54,662 nt of DNA. Origin: Selenomonadaceae bacterium (GTDB lineage: Bacteria; Bacillota; Negativicutes; Selenomonadales; Selenomonadaceae). Shown here piece after piece: positions 7,715 to 16,115 of the stretch. Each line of letters begins with the position of its first letter. The stretch's first letter is position 1. The stretch lies in assembly GCA_017527075.1 (NCBI GenBank), contig JAFXQM010000011.1:1-54662 (forward strand), read 5' to 3'. A program made the position numbers and the translations under genes. The notes under the pieces are model-generated. The model did no database searches. It saw only the letters and a list, made by a program, of their open reading frames with translations, and was not told where the DNA came from.

Positions 7715-8410
7715 TTAACTCAATTTAAGCGGTTGCATAACCATTTGCACAATCTCATTCTGCGCAATGAATTGATTGATATTTGCGAAATTGCTCAGAA
7801 GATATTTGCGCTCCGCGTCGACGTAATATCTGTTTATGGCGAGTTGAAAAGCACAAACGTAATCGTTCGCCAACAATATATCTTCCCATTTGTCGTGACA
7901 AGGAATATCCGTTCCGGGAAGAGTCGCCTCCATTGCGAAAATCCACGGGCGAAACTTATTCCAATCTTTTATGCCTTCCAAGACTTGCCGCTCATAACCT
8001 TCGACGTCAACTTTGCAGAAATGTATTTCTTGATTCGGGGGTGGATACTTTTCGCAAACTTCAGAGAGTGTCAGAACATTAACCTGAAGTTTGTTCTTGC
8101 ATTGCCCCGCGAACTCCGGCAAAAAAGTTGACATCACACCGGCATTGAAAATTTCAAGCTTGCCGCGTTCATTGCCCAAGCCGACGCACAAATTGATATC
8201 GCGCGGACGTTTCTCTGCCAACAGCGCACATTTATCAGGCAACGGCTCAATGTTAATGCCGTGCCAGCCTCTGTCATAGAAAAATTTCGTCACACTTAAT
8301 TGAGTTGGGTCACTCGCGCCGACGTCAATATAAAAACCTTTGTCCACGTCTTTCAGCGCACAGTACAAAACCAAATCTTCCAGAAATTGAGCGTAAGATT
8401 CAAATCTCAA
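7715..8410 (-). CDS. FkbM-family SAM-dependent methyltransferase inside the flagellar operon
   Basis: The protein of about 231 residues has the FkbM plan: an S/T-Q-x-x-L-like N-terminus (YAQFLEDLVLY), the SAM-binding glycine motif YIDVGASDP, GINIEPLP, a central NVLTLSEVCE, and KVDVEGYERQVLEG, the family signature. FkbM enzymes methylate sugars or related hydroxyl groups. A GTG at 8419 sits directly against GGAGG, so the TTG at 8410, eight bases from GGAGG, is the better start. It lies between fliP and fliQ in the same direction. A role in modifying flagellin glycans or surface sugars is an inference from position. Confidence 0.85.
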   Translation of the reverse strand: MRFESYAQFLEDLVLYCALKDVDKGFYIDVGASDPTQLSVTKFFYDRGWHGINIEPLPDKCALLAEKRPRDINLCVGLGNERGKLEIFNAGVMSTFLPEFAGQCKNKLQVNVLTLSEVCEKYPPPNQEIHFCKVDVEGYERQVLEGIKDWNKFRPWIFAMEATLPGTDIPCHDKWEDILLANDYVCAFQLAINRYYVDAERKYLLSNFANINQFIAQNEIVQMVMQPLKLS

Positions 8411-8424
8411 AATTTCCACCTCCG

Positions 8425-9177
8425 CTATCGGAAACTGACAATTATCGATTGAATCAGCAAATGCCAGCCGTCAATCATGACAAAGAGCAAAATCTTGAAC
8501 GGCAAGGAAATCATGACGGGCGGCAACATCATCATACCCATGGACATGAGAGTCGTGGCGACAATCATATCAATGACGATGAACGGCACGTAAAGCATGA
8601 AGCCGATTTGAAACGCGGTTTTGAGCTCGCTGATTATGAACGCGGGAATGAGCGTGAACGTCGAGACATCTTCCTGCGAATTCGGGCGTTCGGCTTCGGA
8701 CAGGTTCACGAACAGTGCCAAATCGGATTCGCGCGTCTGACGAAACATGAATTCGCGCATCGGTTCGAGGACGTTGGTTATCGCCTCTTCCTGCGAGATT
8801 TGTCCCGCCAGGTATGGTTGCAAGCCGTTATCGTTCGCCTGCGACCAATAAGGTGCCATGATATAAAACGTCAGGAACATTGCCAGCGAAATGACAACTT
8901 GGTTCGGCGGAACGTTTTGCGTGGCGAGCGCGTTTCGCAGGAAGCCGATTATCACGACGATTCGCACGAAGGACGTCGTCATCATCAAAATGCCCGGCGC
9001 GAGTGTTGCCAACGTCAAGACCGCAATGACTTGCAAGGTGGAGGCAACTTGTTCGGGATTTTCCGCCGTGCCCACTTCCACGTTGACGCTCGGAATAATC
9101 GGAGCCGCTTGAGCGCAATTCATAAAAAGCACGCCGACCGCGCACATTAAAAAAAATCTTGCCAACTCTTTAACCAC
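8425..9177 (-). CDS. fliP: Flagellar export protein FliP
   Basis: FliP is the core subunit of the export gate. A signal peptide (hydrophobic stretch ending in MNCAQA) is followed by the family segments TLAPGILMMTTSFVRIVVI and, near the end, YVPFIVIDMIVATTLMSMGM. The GTG at 9177 gives 250 residues with a basic residue before the hydrophobic core. Longer versions reading back to 9285 would be encoded by an intergenic repeat element and are unlikely. The precise start is uncertain because no clear ribosome site is visible. Confidence 0.93.
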   Translation of the reverse strand: MVKELARFFLMCAVGVLFMNCAQAAPIIPSVNVEVGTAENPEQVASTLQVIAVLTLATLAPGILMMTTSFVRIVVIIGFLRNALATQNVPPNQVVISLAMFLTFYIMAPYWSQANDNGLQPYLAGQISQEEAITNVLEPMREFMFRQTRESDLALFVNLSEAERPNSQEDVSTFTLIPAFIISELKTAFQIGFMLYVPFIVIDMIVATTLMSMGMMMLPPVMISLPFKILLFVMIDGWHLLIQSIIVSFR

Positions 9178-9199
9178 TTTCCAACGAGTAATGATTTGA

Positions 9200-9450
9200 A
9201 CGAGCCGCGAATGTTGAGGCCGCCCATGGACGGGCGGCCGCCCGCGTTTTTCACGTGATGTGAAAACAGCGGGCACACCAAGCACGAGTTGTACGCAACG
9301 TTCGACTTACGAGAGAACAATCGCCCCTGCGAGGCGCACTTTCTCTTTGTGCGCGCAAAGAGAAAGAAGATTTAAAACTCAAAAGAAATTTACGAGTTGA
9401 ATCGAAGCGATGAGCCGCGCTGACGTCAACGATTCTGCGAGTCCACTCTT
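9200..9450 (-). repeat. Hairpin-rich intergenic repeat element, copy A
   Basis: Read on the minus strand, this copy contains hairpin 1 (CTTTCTCTTTG/CAAAGAGAAAG, 9339-9366), the shared GCCTCGCAGGGGCG box, a GTGCTTGGTGTGCCCGCTG stretch, and hairpin 3 (GGCCGCCC/GGGCGGCC, 9218-9239). An upstream CAAGAGTGGA and a downstream TTCGCGGCTC are also shared with the copy at 31436. It separates fliO from fliP. Confidence 0.8.
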
Positions 9451-9465
9451 GCGTGAAGAGGGGAT

Positions 9466-9975
9466 TTACTTACGCTTAAACAGGGGAATTTTTTTTACCA
9501 AGCCCGACAGCGTTCCGAATTCTTGAGAAAACATATCGCCCGAATTGATTGCCTGCGCGTGAAGGTGTTCGATTAAATCTTTGTCGGTTATCTCGCCGAG
9601 AAGATTTATGTTGTGGTCAGTCACGCCTAACAAAAACACCCTGCCGGCCATTTCAACTGTGCAGACAGAGCGATTAGGTCCGAGTGGTAAATTTTCCAGA
9701 ATTCTGCCGCCGCTTGCCGCGATTCGCGCCGCGTTGAAGCGTCCGCCGATAAATCTTGCGGCGAAATACGCCATGACCACCACAATCGCGAACACGACGA
9801 ACAAACTGACAAGGTAAGCAAGCGTCGACCACCACGAGACGCCGGTGGGTCTCGGATCGACTTCCTCGTAGCCTTCCAAGTACCCGCCGGCAGCCTCCCC
9901 GACAGAGCCGCCAAAGTAAATCAGACAGAAGAGCAAAAGCGCGGCCGGGAGATAAATTTTTATTTTGTCAGTCAT
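9466..9975 (-). CDS. fliO: Flagellar export protein FliO
   Basis: This 169-residue protein has an N-terminal signal-like segment, a second membrane helix (LVSLFVVFAIVVVMAYFAARF) and a small cytoplasmic domain with the FliO pattern LPLGPNRSVCTVEMAGRVFL followed by LLGVTDHNINLL. FliO assists assembly of the FliP ring. Its ATG overlaps the TGA of cheY by one base, so the two are translationally coupled. The next gene, fliP, is displaced by a repeat element of about 250 bases. Confidence 0.92.
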   Translation of the reverse strand: MTDKIKIYLPAALLLFCLIYFGGSVGEAAGGYLEGYEEVDPRPTGVSWWSTLAYLVSLFVVFAIVVVMAYFAARFIGGRFNAARIAASGGRILENLPLGPNRSVCTVEMAGRVFLLGVTDHNINLLGEITDKDLIEHLHAQAINSGDMFSQEFGTLSGLVKKIPLFKRK

Positions 9976-10337
9976 CAGCCGACGGCTTTGCGCACTGCTT
10001 CAAGCACGCGGTCCGCCTGGAAGGGCTTGACGATAAAGTCGCGCGCGCCCGCTTGAATTGCCTCGATGACCATCGCTTGCTGTCCCATGGCACTGCACAT
10101 GACGATTTTGGCTTTCGGGTCGATTTTCCTGATTGCCTTGACCGCCGAGATGCCGTCCATTTCGGGCATTGTAATATCCATCGTCACCAAATCGGGGCGC
10201 AGCTCCGCAAATTTTTCGACTGCCTTCATGCCGTTTTCGGCCTCTCCGACGACTTCATATCCGTTTTTGGAAAGAATATCTTTGACCATCATCCGCATAA
10301 AAGCCGCGTCGTCGACGACCAAAACTCGTACTGCCAT
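9975..10337 (-). CDS. cheY: Chemotaxis response regulator CheY
   Basis: A single receiver domain of 120 residues. The acidic pair (VLVVDDAAF), the phospho-acceptor aspartate in TMDITMPEMDG, the switch serine in VMCSAMG and the lysine in FIVKPF are all present. CheY-P binds the FliM/FliY switch and sets the direction of rotation. The ATG at 10337 follows GGGAGAG; the longer reading frame back to 10424 crosses non-coding sequence. Its place between fliY and fliO is usual for Firmicutes. Confidence 0.95.
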   Translation of the reverse strand: MAVRVLVVDDAAFMRMMVKDILSKNGYEVVGEAENGMKAVEKFAELRPDLVTMDITMPEMDGISAVKAIRKIDPKAKIVMCSAMGQQAMVIEAIQAGARDFIVKPFQADRVLEAVRKAVG

Positions 10338-10448
10338 AATACATCTCTCCCGTTTAAAAAATTTTTCAATGTCGAAATAAATCTTTAGGCTGTTGATTAT
10401 ACCCGATATTTTGACAATCGGCAAGACTTTGACTCGCCGAAAAAATTT

Positions 10449-11678
10449 TCACTTCAAATGAGCGGCGCGCTCGGCGGGCGTCGCGATTTCGGTTATCCTC
10501 ACGCCGAAGTTTTCGTCGATGACGACGACCTCGCCTTTGGCAAGGTAATGACCGTTCACCAAAATTTCCACGGGCTCGCCCGCCAATTTATCCAGCTCGA
10601 CGATTGAACCCGTCGCCAAATCCAAAATTTCTTTGATTGTTTTTCTCGTCCGCCCAAGTTCAACCGTCACTTGAAGCGGCACATCAAAAATCAATCCGAT
10701 ATTCGCCTCGTTGATTTGCACGGGCTCGCTGGAGAGCGGCGTGAACTGCGCGGGCGACACTGCCATATTTGATGGTACAACGTTAGGCTGCATTTGATTT
10801 CCCCCGTATCCTCCGTAATTCGCCGGCGGCGCGTATCCTCCCTGAGGTTGCGCATAATTCGGCTGCTGCTGTGGAGGATAATTCGGTTGTTGCTGCGGAG
10901 GTTGCGGAGGAGGAGGGGGTGGTGCAGGTTTCGGTGGAGTAGGAGTTTGAGGCGGAGGAGGTGCAGGTGCCTGCTCAGGTTCGGGCTCGTCGCCGCCCAT
11001 GAGCGCGTTGACCATTTCCTTTGCGACTTTGACCGTGATAATTTGCATTATTTCGCTGTCGATTAAGCCGTCAACTTCCATGCGGAAAGCCGCGCGCACG
11101 ACGGGCTCGGTGCTGTCCCTGTCGCCGAGGTCTTCCTTGCCGAAGTCAATCAGATTAACTTTCGGCGGAGAAATATCAATTTTTTTATTGAACATAGTCG
11201 ACAGGCTGGTGGCAACCGCGCCCATCATTTGGTTCATCGCTTCGCCGACAGCACTCAAATGAATTTCGTTGAGTTCGGGGTCGGGGTTGGTGCCGTCGCC
11301 GCCCATCATCAAATCCGCAATGACCGCCGCGTCCGACGCCTGAATCGCGAAGACGTTGTTGCCGTCAATGCCGACGGTGTAAGCGACCTCGACGACGAGA
11401 TACGGCAGCGGGTAATGCTGTTGAATGACATTCATCGGCGCGACGGTGACCGAAGGCGTTGTTATGGAAACTTTGTGGCCGAGCAACGTGGAAAGAGTCG
11501 TCGCCGCGTTGCCCATGGAAATGTTTCCGATTTCTCCGAGCGCGTCCTTTTCCATTGACGACAAAATTTCTTCGCCGTCGTCGCCCGAAAATGAATCGCC
11601 CGAAGGATTGTCGCTTGAATCGTCGCCGGCTCCCGCCAGCAATGCGTCAATTTCAGCTTGAGACAAATCACTCATCAT
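10449..11678 (-). CDS. fliY: Flagellar motor switch phosphatase FliY
   Basis: The N-terminal peptide LSQAEIDALLAG resembles the CheY-P binding motif of FliM. A CheC-like domain with two phosphatase motifs follows (EIGN within DALGEIGNISMGNAATTLS, and EAMN within SAVGEAMNQMMG). The C-terminal FliN/SpoA domain carries GRTRKTIKEIL and GEPVEILVNG. A long proline-, glutamine- and tyrosine-rich linker (about residues 230-320) joins them and is longer than usual. ATG 11678 or 11675 sits behind GGAGAGG and overlaps the end of fliM. Confidence 0.95.
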   Translation of the reverse strand: MMSDLSQAEIDALLAGAGDDSSDNPSGDSFSGDDGEEILSSMEKDALGEIGNISMGNAATTLSTLLGHKVSITTPSVTVAPMNVIQQHYPLPYLVVEVAYTVGIDGNNVFAIQASDAAVIADLMMGGDGTNPDPELNEIHLSAVGEAMNQMMGAVATSLSTMFNKKIDISPPKVNLIDFGKEDLGDRDSTEPVVRAAFRMEVDGLIDSEIMQIITVKVAKEMVNALMGGDEPEPEQAPAPPPPQTPTPPKPAPPPPPPQPPQQQPNYPPQQQPNYAQPQGGYAPPANYGGYGGNQMQPNVVPSNMAVSPAQFTPLSSEPVQINEANIGLIFDVPLQVTVELGRTRKTIKEILDLATGSIVELDKLAGEPVEILVNGHYLAKGEVVVIDENFGVRITEIATPAERAAHLK

Positions 11679-12675
11679 CAGCCGCATCCTCTCCTTTTTC
11701 TACGACTTGAGTTATTTGCACCGCCAGCTTTTTGCCGAAAGTGCCGGGTCTGCACAAAAACTTTGCGTTCGTGCCGACCATGCAGGGGAAATCTTCTTTG
11801 ACTTTTGTATTGAGCTGAAGGACGTCGCCGAAACCCAAAGTCAGGAACTCGCGGATTGTAATTTGCACGCGCCCGACCTCGACGACGAACGGAACTTTTG
11901 TTTGATTAAGCTTGCGGCGAATGACTTCCGCGTAACCGCTCTTATCATCCTTGGCAGCAGACGCCGCGACCCAAAATGTTGTGGTCAACTTCGACATAAT
12001 CGGTTCAAGGACGAGATACGGAATGCAAATGTTCATGAAGCCTTCGACTTCGCCGAGCTTTGCGTTCATCGTGATGACGACGACCATATCATTCGGCGGA
12101 ACGATTTGCGTGAACTGCGGATTTGATTCCGTCGCCTCAAGCACGGGATTCATCGGCGTGACATTCGACCAAGATTCTTTGAAACGCTCCATCGCCGAGT
12201 TGACGAAGCGGCGCATGACTGCATCTTCAATCTCGGTGAGGACGCGGGTCTTCACGGCCGTGGAGCCGTCGCCGCCGAACACGCGGTCAAGGTAAGCGAA
12301 GGCAACCTCACTGCTCATTCCAAAAATTATGTTGCCTTTAAGCGGAGGAACGCCGAGGATTGTTATCACGCTCGGATTAATCAGCGACTGAACGAATTCT
12401 TGATACGTGGATTGTTCGACCGAGGCGACGTCGACATTGACGAGCGTGCGCAGGTGCGAGCTCATGTAAGTGTTCAGCAGGCGCGCAAAACTTTCGTGGA
12501 GCATGTACAGCGTGCGAATCTGGTCTTTGGAAAATTTGTCGGGGCGTTTGAAGTCGTAAGGCTTAACCTTTTTTGTGGTCTCTTCCTTCTTGAGCTCCTC
12601 CAAGTCTGTCGATTCGTCATTGGCAGCGGCGAGCAACGCGTCGATTTGCTCTTGAGTTAATACGTCAACGGACAA
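11668..12675 (-). CDS. fliM: Flagellar motor switch protein FliM
   Basis: This 335-residue protein is of normal FliM length. LTQEQIDALLAAA at the N-terminus is the CheY-P binding peptide. The middle domain contains RTLYMLHESFARLLNTYMSS and the GGDGS-like switch region FGGDGSTAVKTR, and the C-terminus is a SpoA-type domain (VGRVQITIREFLTLGFGDVL). It lies between fliL and fliY; the end of the gene overlaps the start of fliY. Confidence 0.97.
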   Translation of the reverse strand: MSVDVLTQEQIDALLAAANDESTDLEELKKEETTKKVKPYDFKRPDKFSKDQIRTLYMLHESFARLLNTYMSSHLRTLVNVDVASVEQSTYQEFVQSLINPSVITILGVPPLKGNIIFGMSSEVAFAYLDRVFGGDGSTAVKTRVLTEIEDAVMRRFVNSAMERFKESWSNVTPMNPVLEATESNPQFTQIVPPNDMVVVITMNAKLGEVEGFMNICIPYLVLEPIMSKLTTTFWVAASAAKDDKSGYAEVIRRKLNQTKVPFVVEVGRVQITIREFLTLGFGDVLQLNTKVKEDFPCMVGTNAKFLCRPGTFGKKLAVQITQVVEKGEDAADDE

Positions 12676-12690
12676 GTTCTTCCCCTCCCG

Positions 12691-13233
12691 TCATTGCAAG
12701 AGGAAACTCGTGATATAAACGTCGTAAACGGAACCGCCGCCGAGCGCAGCGTTGAGTGCGTCCTTGAGTTGCTTTTTGAATTCGTCCTGCTTGTCGGCGT
12801 CGAAGTCTTCAAGAGAAGTTGAACGCAGGAATTGAGTTGCCACGTCGTTGACTTTAACTTCGGCGTCGGGCTGGAGCGAGTGCGTGTCTTCGTTTATGAC
12901 GGATTTTTTGCCGGGGTTATACTCGACGATGATACTCGCCTTGAGATATTTTCCACTGCGCGGCCCGCCGACGTTGACGAGGATTCCTTCCTTCGGGTCG
13001 CCCAACTTAACGAAAACTCCCGCGTCATGATAGCGCGACTCCGACGCTTCGTCCTCCGAGCCGGCGGGGATGTCGCCCATGACTTTTGTCACGACGAACA
13101 GCGAGATGCCCGCTGCCAACGCCAAGCCGACGATTACCAGCACGACGATTAAAATGATTGTTTTCTTCTTCGACTGCACGGCAGGAGGAGGAACGGCTGC
13201 TGTTGTCTCGACTTCTTTTTCTTCATCCGGCAT
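12691..13233 (-). CDS. fliL: Flagellar basal-body-associated protein FliL
   Basis: A 180-residue protein with a short cytoplasmic tail (KKK before the helix), one membrane helix (IILIVVLVIVGLALAAGISLFV) and a periplasmic domain with the FliL pattern ILVNVGG, YLKASIIVEY and a C-terminal DVYITSFLLQ. FliL supports stator function. It follows flbD and precedes fliM, the standard order. No motA or motB is present in this operon. Confidence 0.92.
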   Translation of the reverse strand: MPDEEKEVETTAAVPPPAVQSKKKTIILIVVLVIVGLALAAGISLFVVTKVMGDIPAGSEDEASESRYHDAGVFVKLGDPKEGILVNVGGPRSGKYLKASIIVEYNPGKKSVINEDTHSLQPDAEVKVNDVATQFLRSTSLEDFDADKQDEFKKQLKDALNAALGGGSVYDVYITSFLLQ

Positions 13234-13251
13234 AATTTTTCCCCTCCGTGA

Positions 13252-13452
13252 TTAAAACTGTCTCAAGGCGCGGCGATATTTCATCACGCGACGCACAACT
13301 TCGTCGGCTGCTTCTTCGACGATTAATTTTTTTTCGTTCACCAATGTGATGACTGTATCGGGCGTCGACTCAATCGTCTGAATCAGTTCCGCGTTGAGGA
13401 TAAACTCGCCGCGTTTCTTCGCGTCCGAATTAAATCTCGTGAGCTTGATCAT
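13252..13452 (-). CDS. flbD: FlbD family flagellar protein
   Basis: This 66-residue protein has the compact FlbD signature: MIKLTRFN, FILNAELIQTIE, TPDTVITLVNEKKLIVEE and a short basic tail. The Firmicutes protein is small and unrelated to the Caulobacter regulator of the same name. GGAGG lies ahead of the ATG. It is the first gene of this operon; in other Firmicutes it usually sits downstream of flgE, which is absent here. Confidence 0.9.
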   Translation of the reverse strand: MIKLTRFNSDAKKRGEFILNAELIQTIESTPDTVITLVNEKKLIVEEAADEVVRRVMKYRRALRQF

Positions 13453-13553
13453 GAATTGACCTCCTGTATAAGTGCGTTTTGTTTTGAAAAAAATCTTCGC
13501 CGCAAATTTTCAAAACCCTTTCAAAGACAAATCAAAAAAAATTTCGCGGGAAC

Positions 13554-13581
13554 ATTTTACACCGCGGGCACACTTTGTCAA
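13554..13581 (-). promoter_or_regulatory. Promoter of the flagellar operon
   Basis: On the minus strand TTGACA (13581-13576) and TAAAAT (13559-13554) are separated by 16 bases. The leader to flbD is about 100 bases. This is a housekeeping-type promoter, not a sigma-28 type. Confidence 0.65.
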
Positions 13582-13589
13582 TACGCCGC

Positions 13590-13618
13590 TTGATAAACGC
13601 CGCCGCTTGATATACAAT
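13590..13618 (+). promoter_or_regulatory. Divergent promoter for the AAA ATPase gene
   Basis: TTGATA (13590-13595) and TACAAT (13613-13618) are separated by 17 bases. Its -35 box lies nine bases from the -35 box of the flagellar promoter on the other strand, so the two promoters are back to back. Confidence 0.65.
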
Positions 13619-13649
13619 GAAAAAAATTTTTGGAGCGCGGTGAATCACG

Positions 13650-14777
13650 TTGGAGCAAAATTTTTATCTGAGCAAACTCTTGGGGCTGAAAGATAATTTC
13701 TCCGTGAAAATAATTTCGGGCGTGCGAGGAGTCGGCAAGACAACTCTTTTGAAGGCCTTCGCCGAGGAGCTGCGAGCCGAGGGCGTCGCCGAGGAAGAAA
13801 TTATTTTCGTGGACTGCGCGGTCGACGAGCGGCTGAAAAATTTCCAAGCGTTTTACGAATTCGTCGAAGCGAAGACCGCCGAGCTTGAAAAATTTTTTTT
13901 GCTGGCAGATGAGATGGATTGCGTCGTCGAGGGCGAGAAGGCTCTCAACGCGCTGTTCGTCGGGACGCCCGCAGAAATTTACGTGACGGCTTCGAGCGAG
14001 TCGTTCGTCGAAAAAATTTCCGCGCTCCTGCCCGACAACTGCGACGTGCTGAAAATTTATCCGCTGTCCTTCTCCGAGTGCGAAAAAAATTTTCCGTCGG
14101 AGGACGCGCTGAAAAATTATTTGCTCTTCGGCGGGCTGCCAGAAGTCCTCGGCGCGGATGAAAAATTTTTGCCGCGACTCGTGCGCGGGCTGACTTACGA
14201 AATAATGTTTGACCTCGTCGAAAAAAATTCTTTGGCGCGCGCCGAAACTTTCCGAAAGATTTTGATGACACTCGCGCAAAATGTCGGCAAGCCTCTCACG
14301 TTGAATCGCGTGCTGGAAATTTTGGGCGACGTAAATTACACTCCGTCCAACAAAAAATATTTCAAGCACTGCGCCGCGCTGTTCAGAAAGATTCCACGCT
14401 TCGACCTGAAGGCGGAAAAATTTTTGGCTGGCGCAGAAAAATTTTACTGCGTCGACAACGGAATACTTCGCGCGCTCGGTCAAGCCGACGAAAATATTTT
14501 GATTGAGAACGCGGTTTGCATTGAACTCCTTCGGCGCGGCTACTCGGTGAGCAACGGCAAGTTCGGCTCGATGAATGTCACTTTCGTGGCGGAGCGCGGC
14601 GCGGAAAAAATTTTCGTGCAAGTGCCGGCGGCCAGCGGAATTTCCATTCGACGGAACGTGCGCCCTTTGCGAGAGCTGACCGGCGACGGCGAAAAAATTT
14701 TAATCACTTCCAAGCGCGAAAAAAAATTCGACGGAGTGACGAATATAATCCTGCGCGATTTCCTGACAAACGTTTGA
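13650..14777 (+). CDS. AAA ATPase with DUF4143-like C-terminus
   Basis: The 375-residue protein has a Walker A motif at GVRGVGKTT, a Walker B-like FLLADEMD, and the YPLSFSE and LFGGLPEV motifs common to the AAA_14/DUF4143 group. The C-terminal part (ENAVCIELLRRGYSV, then VTFVAERG) matches the nuclease-like DUF4143 region. These proteins are widespread and poorly understood. The start is TTG at 13650 with a GGAG somewhat far upstream. Many E-K-I/N-F residue pairs are encoded by the A-tract motif. The gene is monocistronic and divergent from the flagellar operon. Confidence 0.85.
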   Translation: MEQNFYLSKLLGLKDNFSVKIISGVRGVGKTTLLKAFAEELRAEGVAEEEIIFVDCAVDERLKNFQAFYEFVEAKTAELEKFFLLADEMDCVVEGEKALNALFVGTPAEIYVTASSESFVEKISALLPDNCDVLKIYPLSFSECEKNFPSEDALKNYLLFGGLPEVLGADEKFLPRLVRGLTYEIMFDLVEKNSLARAETFRKILMTLAQNVGKPLTLNRVLEILGDVNYTPSNKKYFKHCAALFRKIPRFDLKAEKFLAGAEKFYCVDNGILRALGQADENILIENAVCIELLRRGYSVSNGKFGSMNVTFVAERGAEKIFVQVPAASGISIRRNVRPLRELTGDGEKILITSKREKKFDGVTNIILRDFLTNV

Positions 14778-14929
14778 AAAAATTTTTTTGAGCTTGCAGG
14801 AATTTTACAGGGGCAAGTAGAACAAGTTCAATCCCTAACAAAGTCCGTTAATCTTTTTTTCAGGAAAGGAGGCTTGAGTATAGAGTAAGGCTTCGCTGAC
14901 GCCCGTTTTCCTCGGCAATCGAAAAAGAC

Positions 14930-14957
14930 TTGTGGAAAAAATTTTCGGTGTTATAAT
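14930..14957 (+). promoter_or_regulatory. Possible promoter for the YopX-like gene
   Basis: TATAAT at 14952-14957 has a weak TTGTGG 16 bases upstream. The rest of the gap from 14778 to 14929 shows an A-tract directly after the ATPase gene and no gene or clear structure. Confidence 0.45.
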
Positions 14958-15006
14958 TGCGGGCATTGAACTTTTGATTTGTTAATAAAGTCGGAGGTGT
15001 CCTTTC

Positions 15007-15492
15007 ATGGCTGAACGTGAAATCAAATATCGCGGCTTAAAAACTTTTCAAATATTCAGCGGCGAAAAAAAGAGCGTTTGGATCTACGGTTTCTATTTGA
15101 AGCGCGGCACATACGGCGACCCCGGTCCGCAAGCGCACATCTTCGTCTACGAGAACGGTTACGAAGGTTACCGCGTGGACTCAAAGACAATCGGACAATT
15201 CACGGGGCTCGTCGACAGCACCGGCAAAGAAATCTATGAAGATGATATAATTTCTCCCGCGGACGGGCGAATCGGCATTGTAGAGTTTCATAACGGCAGC
15301 TTCGTCGTCAACTACGGAGACAACATGGTTCAAGCCCTCTATGAATTGCAGAACTGGAAGCTGACAATTTTGGGCAATCGCTTCGAAAATCCCGAGCTGT
15401 TGGTCAAGAGCATTGTTCCAAAAAAAAACGAAACAGAAGAACAAGACTTTCAAGCAAATGAATTTGAAATGGAGCTCCTCGCAAGGAAGTGA
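15007..15492 (+). CDS. YopX family protein
   Basis: The 161-residue protein matches the phage-associated YopX family: an N-terminal IKYRGLK, the core QFTGLVDSTGKEIYEDDII, a GIVEFHNGSF segment and the closing TILGNRFENPELL. Function is unknown; the family is common in Firmicutes phages and prophages. A short acidic tail follows the domain. CGGAGGTG precedes the ATG. The next gene starts at the stop codon, so the two may be co-transcribed. No other phage gene is adjacent. Confidence 0.85.
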   Translation: MAEREIKYRGLKTFQIFSGEKKSVWIYGFYLKRGTYGDPGPQAHIFVYENGYEGYRVDSKTIGQFTGLVDSTGKEIYEDDIISPADGRIGIVEFHNGSFVVNYGDNMVQALYELQNWKLTILGNRFENPELLVKSIVPKKNETEEQDFQANEFEMELLARK

Positions 15493-15497
15493 GTCTG

Positions 15498-16055
15498 ATG
15501 CTCAAGAAAATTTCGGCAGTGCTGGCAGTGAGTCTGCTCGTGTCGAGCGGCGCGGCTCAGGCTTACGACCTCCCGAAACTTAAGCCCGATAAAAAAATTT
15601 CCGCTGAAGCGGAGCAACAAAAAGGTCCCATGCTCAAAAGCGATTGGACGAGCGCGGACCTGTTCGAGGAAAAAATAAAATTGCGGTTGGCGAGCGGAGA
15701 AAAACTTTCGCCCGCCGACCCTGCGCGTGTGGCGGCGGATCCGAATTATGTGTTCGTTGCCTTTTACAACGGCGCGCCGTTCTTCTTGGACAAATACTCA
15801 ATCAAAATCAAAAAGAATTCGGACGGCGTGAAAATCTGGCAGCAAAAAGTTTTTCCGATAAGCAAAAATTATTCGCCGAGGAATGCAAAAGCTACGAACC
15901 AAAATTTCTACTTCACTGACGGAAAAATTTTTAACGCGACCAAAGAAAAAGATGCGCTCGCGGAGATGACTGACGAGGCCGACAAAAATTTTTTGACGGA
16001 ATGCTTCAGAGTCGGTTATTACTTCGCCTTCGGAGAAGAGGCGCAAGAAAATTAG
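15498..16055 (+). CDS. Secreted protein of unknown function
   Basis: This protein of about 185 residues has a clear signal peptide (KKISAVLAVSLLVSSGAAQA, cleavage after AQA). The mature part is lysine- and aromatic-rich (VFVAFYNGAPFFLDKYSIKIK) and contains FYFTDGKIF near the end. I do not recognise a domain. ATG 15498 follows AAGGAAG; a GTG at 15489 overlapping the YopX stop is an alternative. A terminator follows. Confidence 0.75.
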   Translation: MLKKISAVLAVSLLVSSGAAQAYDLPKLKPDKKISAEAEQQKGPMLKSDWTSADLFEEKIKLRLASGEKLSPADPARVAADPNYVFVAFYNGAPFFLDKYSIKIKKNSDGVKIWQQKVFPISKNYSPRNAKATNQNFYFTDGKIFNATKEKDALAEMTDEADKNFLTECFRVGYYFAFGEEAQEN

Positions 16056-16067
16056 TCACGGCAAAAG

Positions 16068-16102
16068 AAAAGTCGTCGGCAGAAATGTCGGCGACTTTTT
16101 TC
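16068..16102 (+). terminator. Rho-independent terminator
   Basis: AAGTCGTCGG and TCGGCGACTT form an imperfect stem followed by six T. It closes the YopX-secreted protein unit and faces the lysE gene on the other strand. Confidence 0.65.
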
Positions 16103-16115
16103 TGTGCAAAAATTT

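Noticed and set aside
8425..9285. FliP starting at 9285
   Set aside because: The extra residues come from hairpin element copy A; the signal peptide fits a start near 9177.
13453..13650. Sigma-28 flagellar promoter
   Set aside because: No TAAA-N15-GCCGATAA-like sequence was seen; a sigma-A type promoter explains the region.
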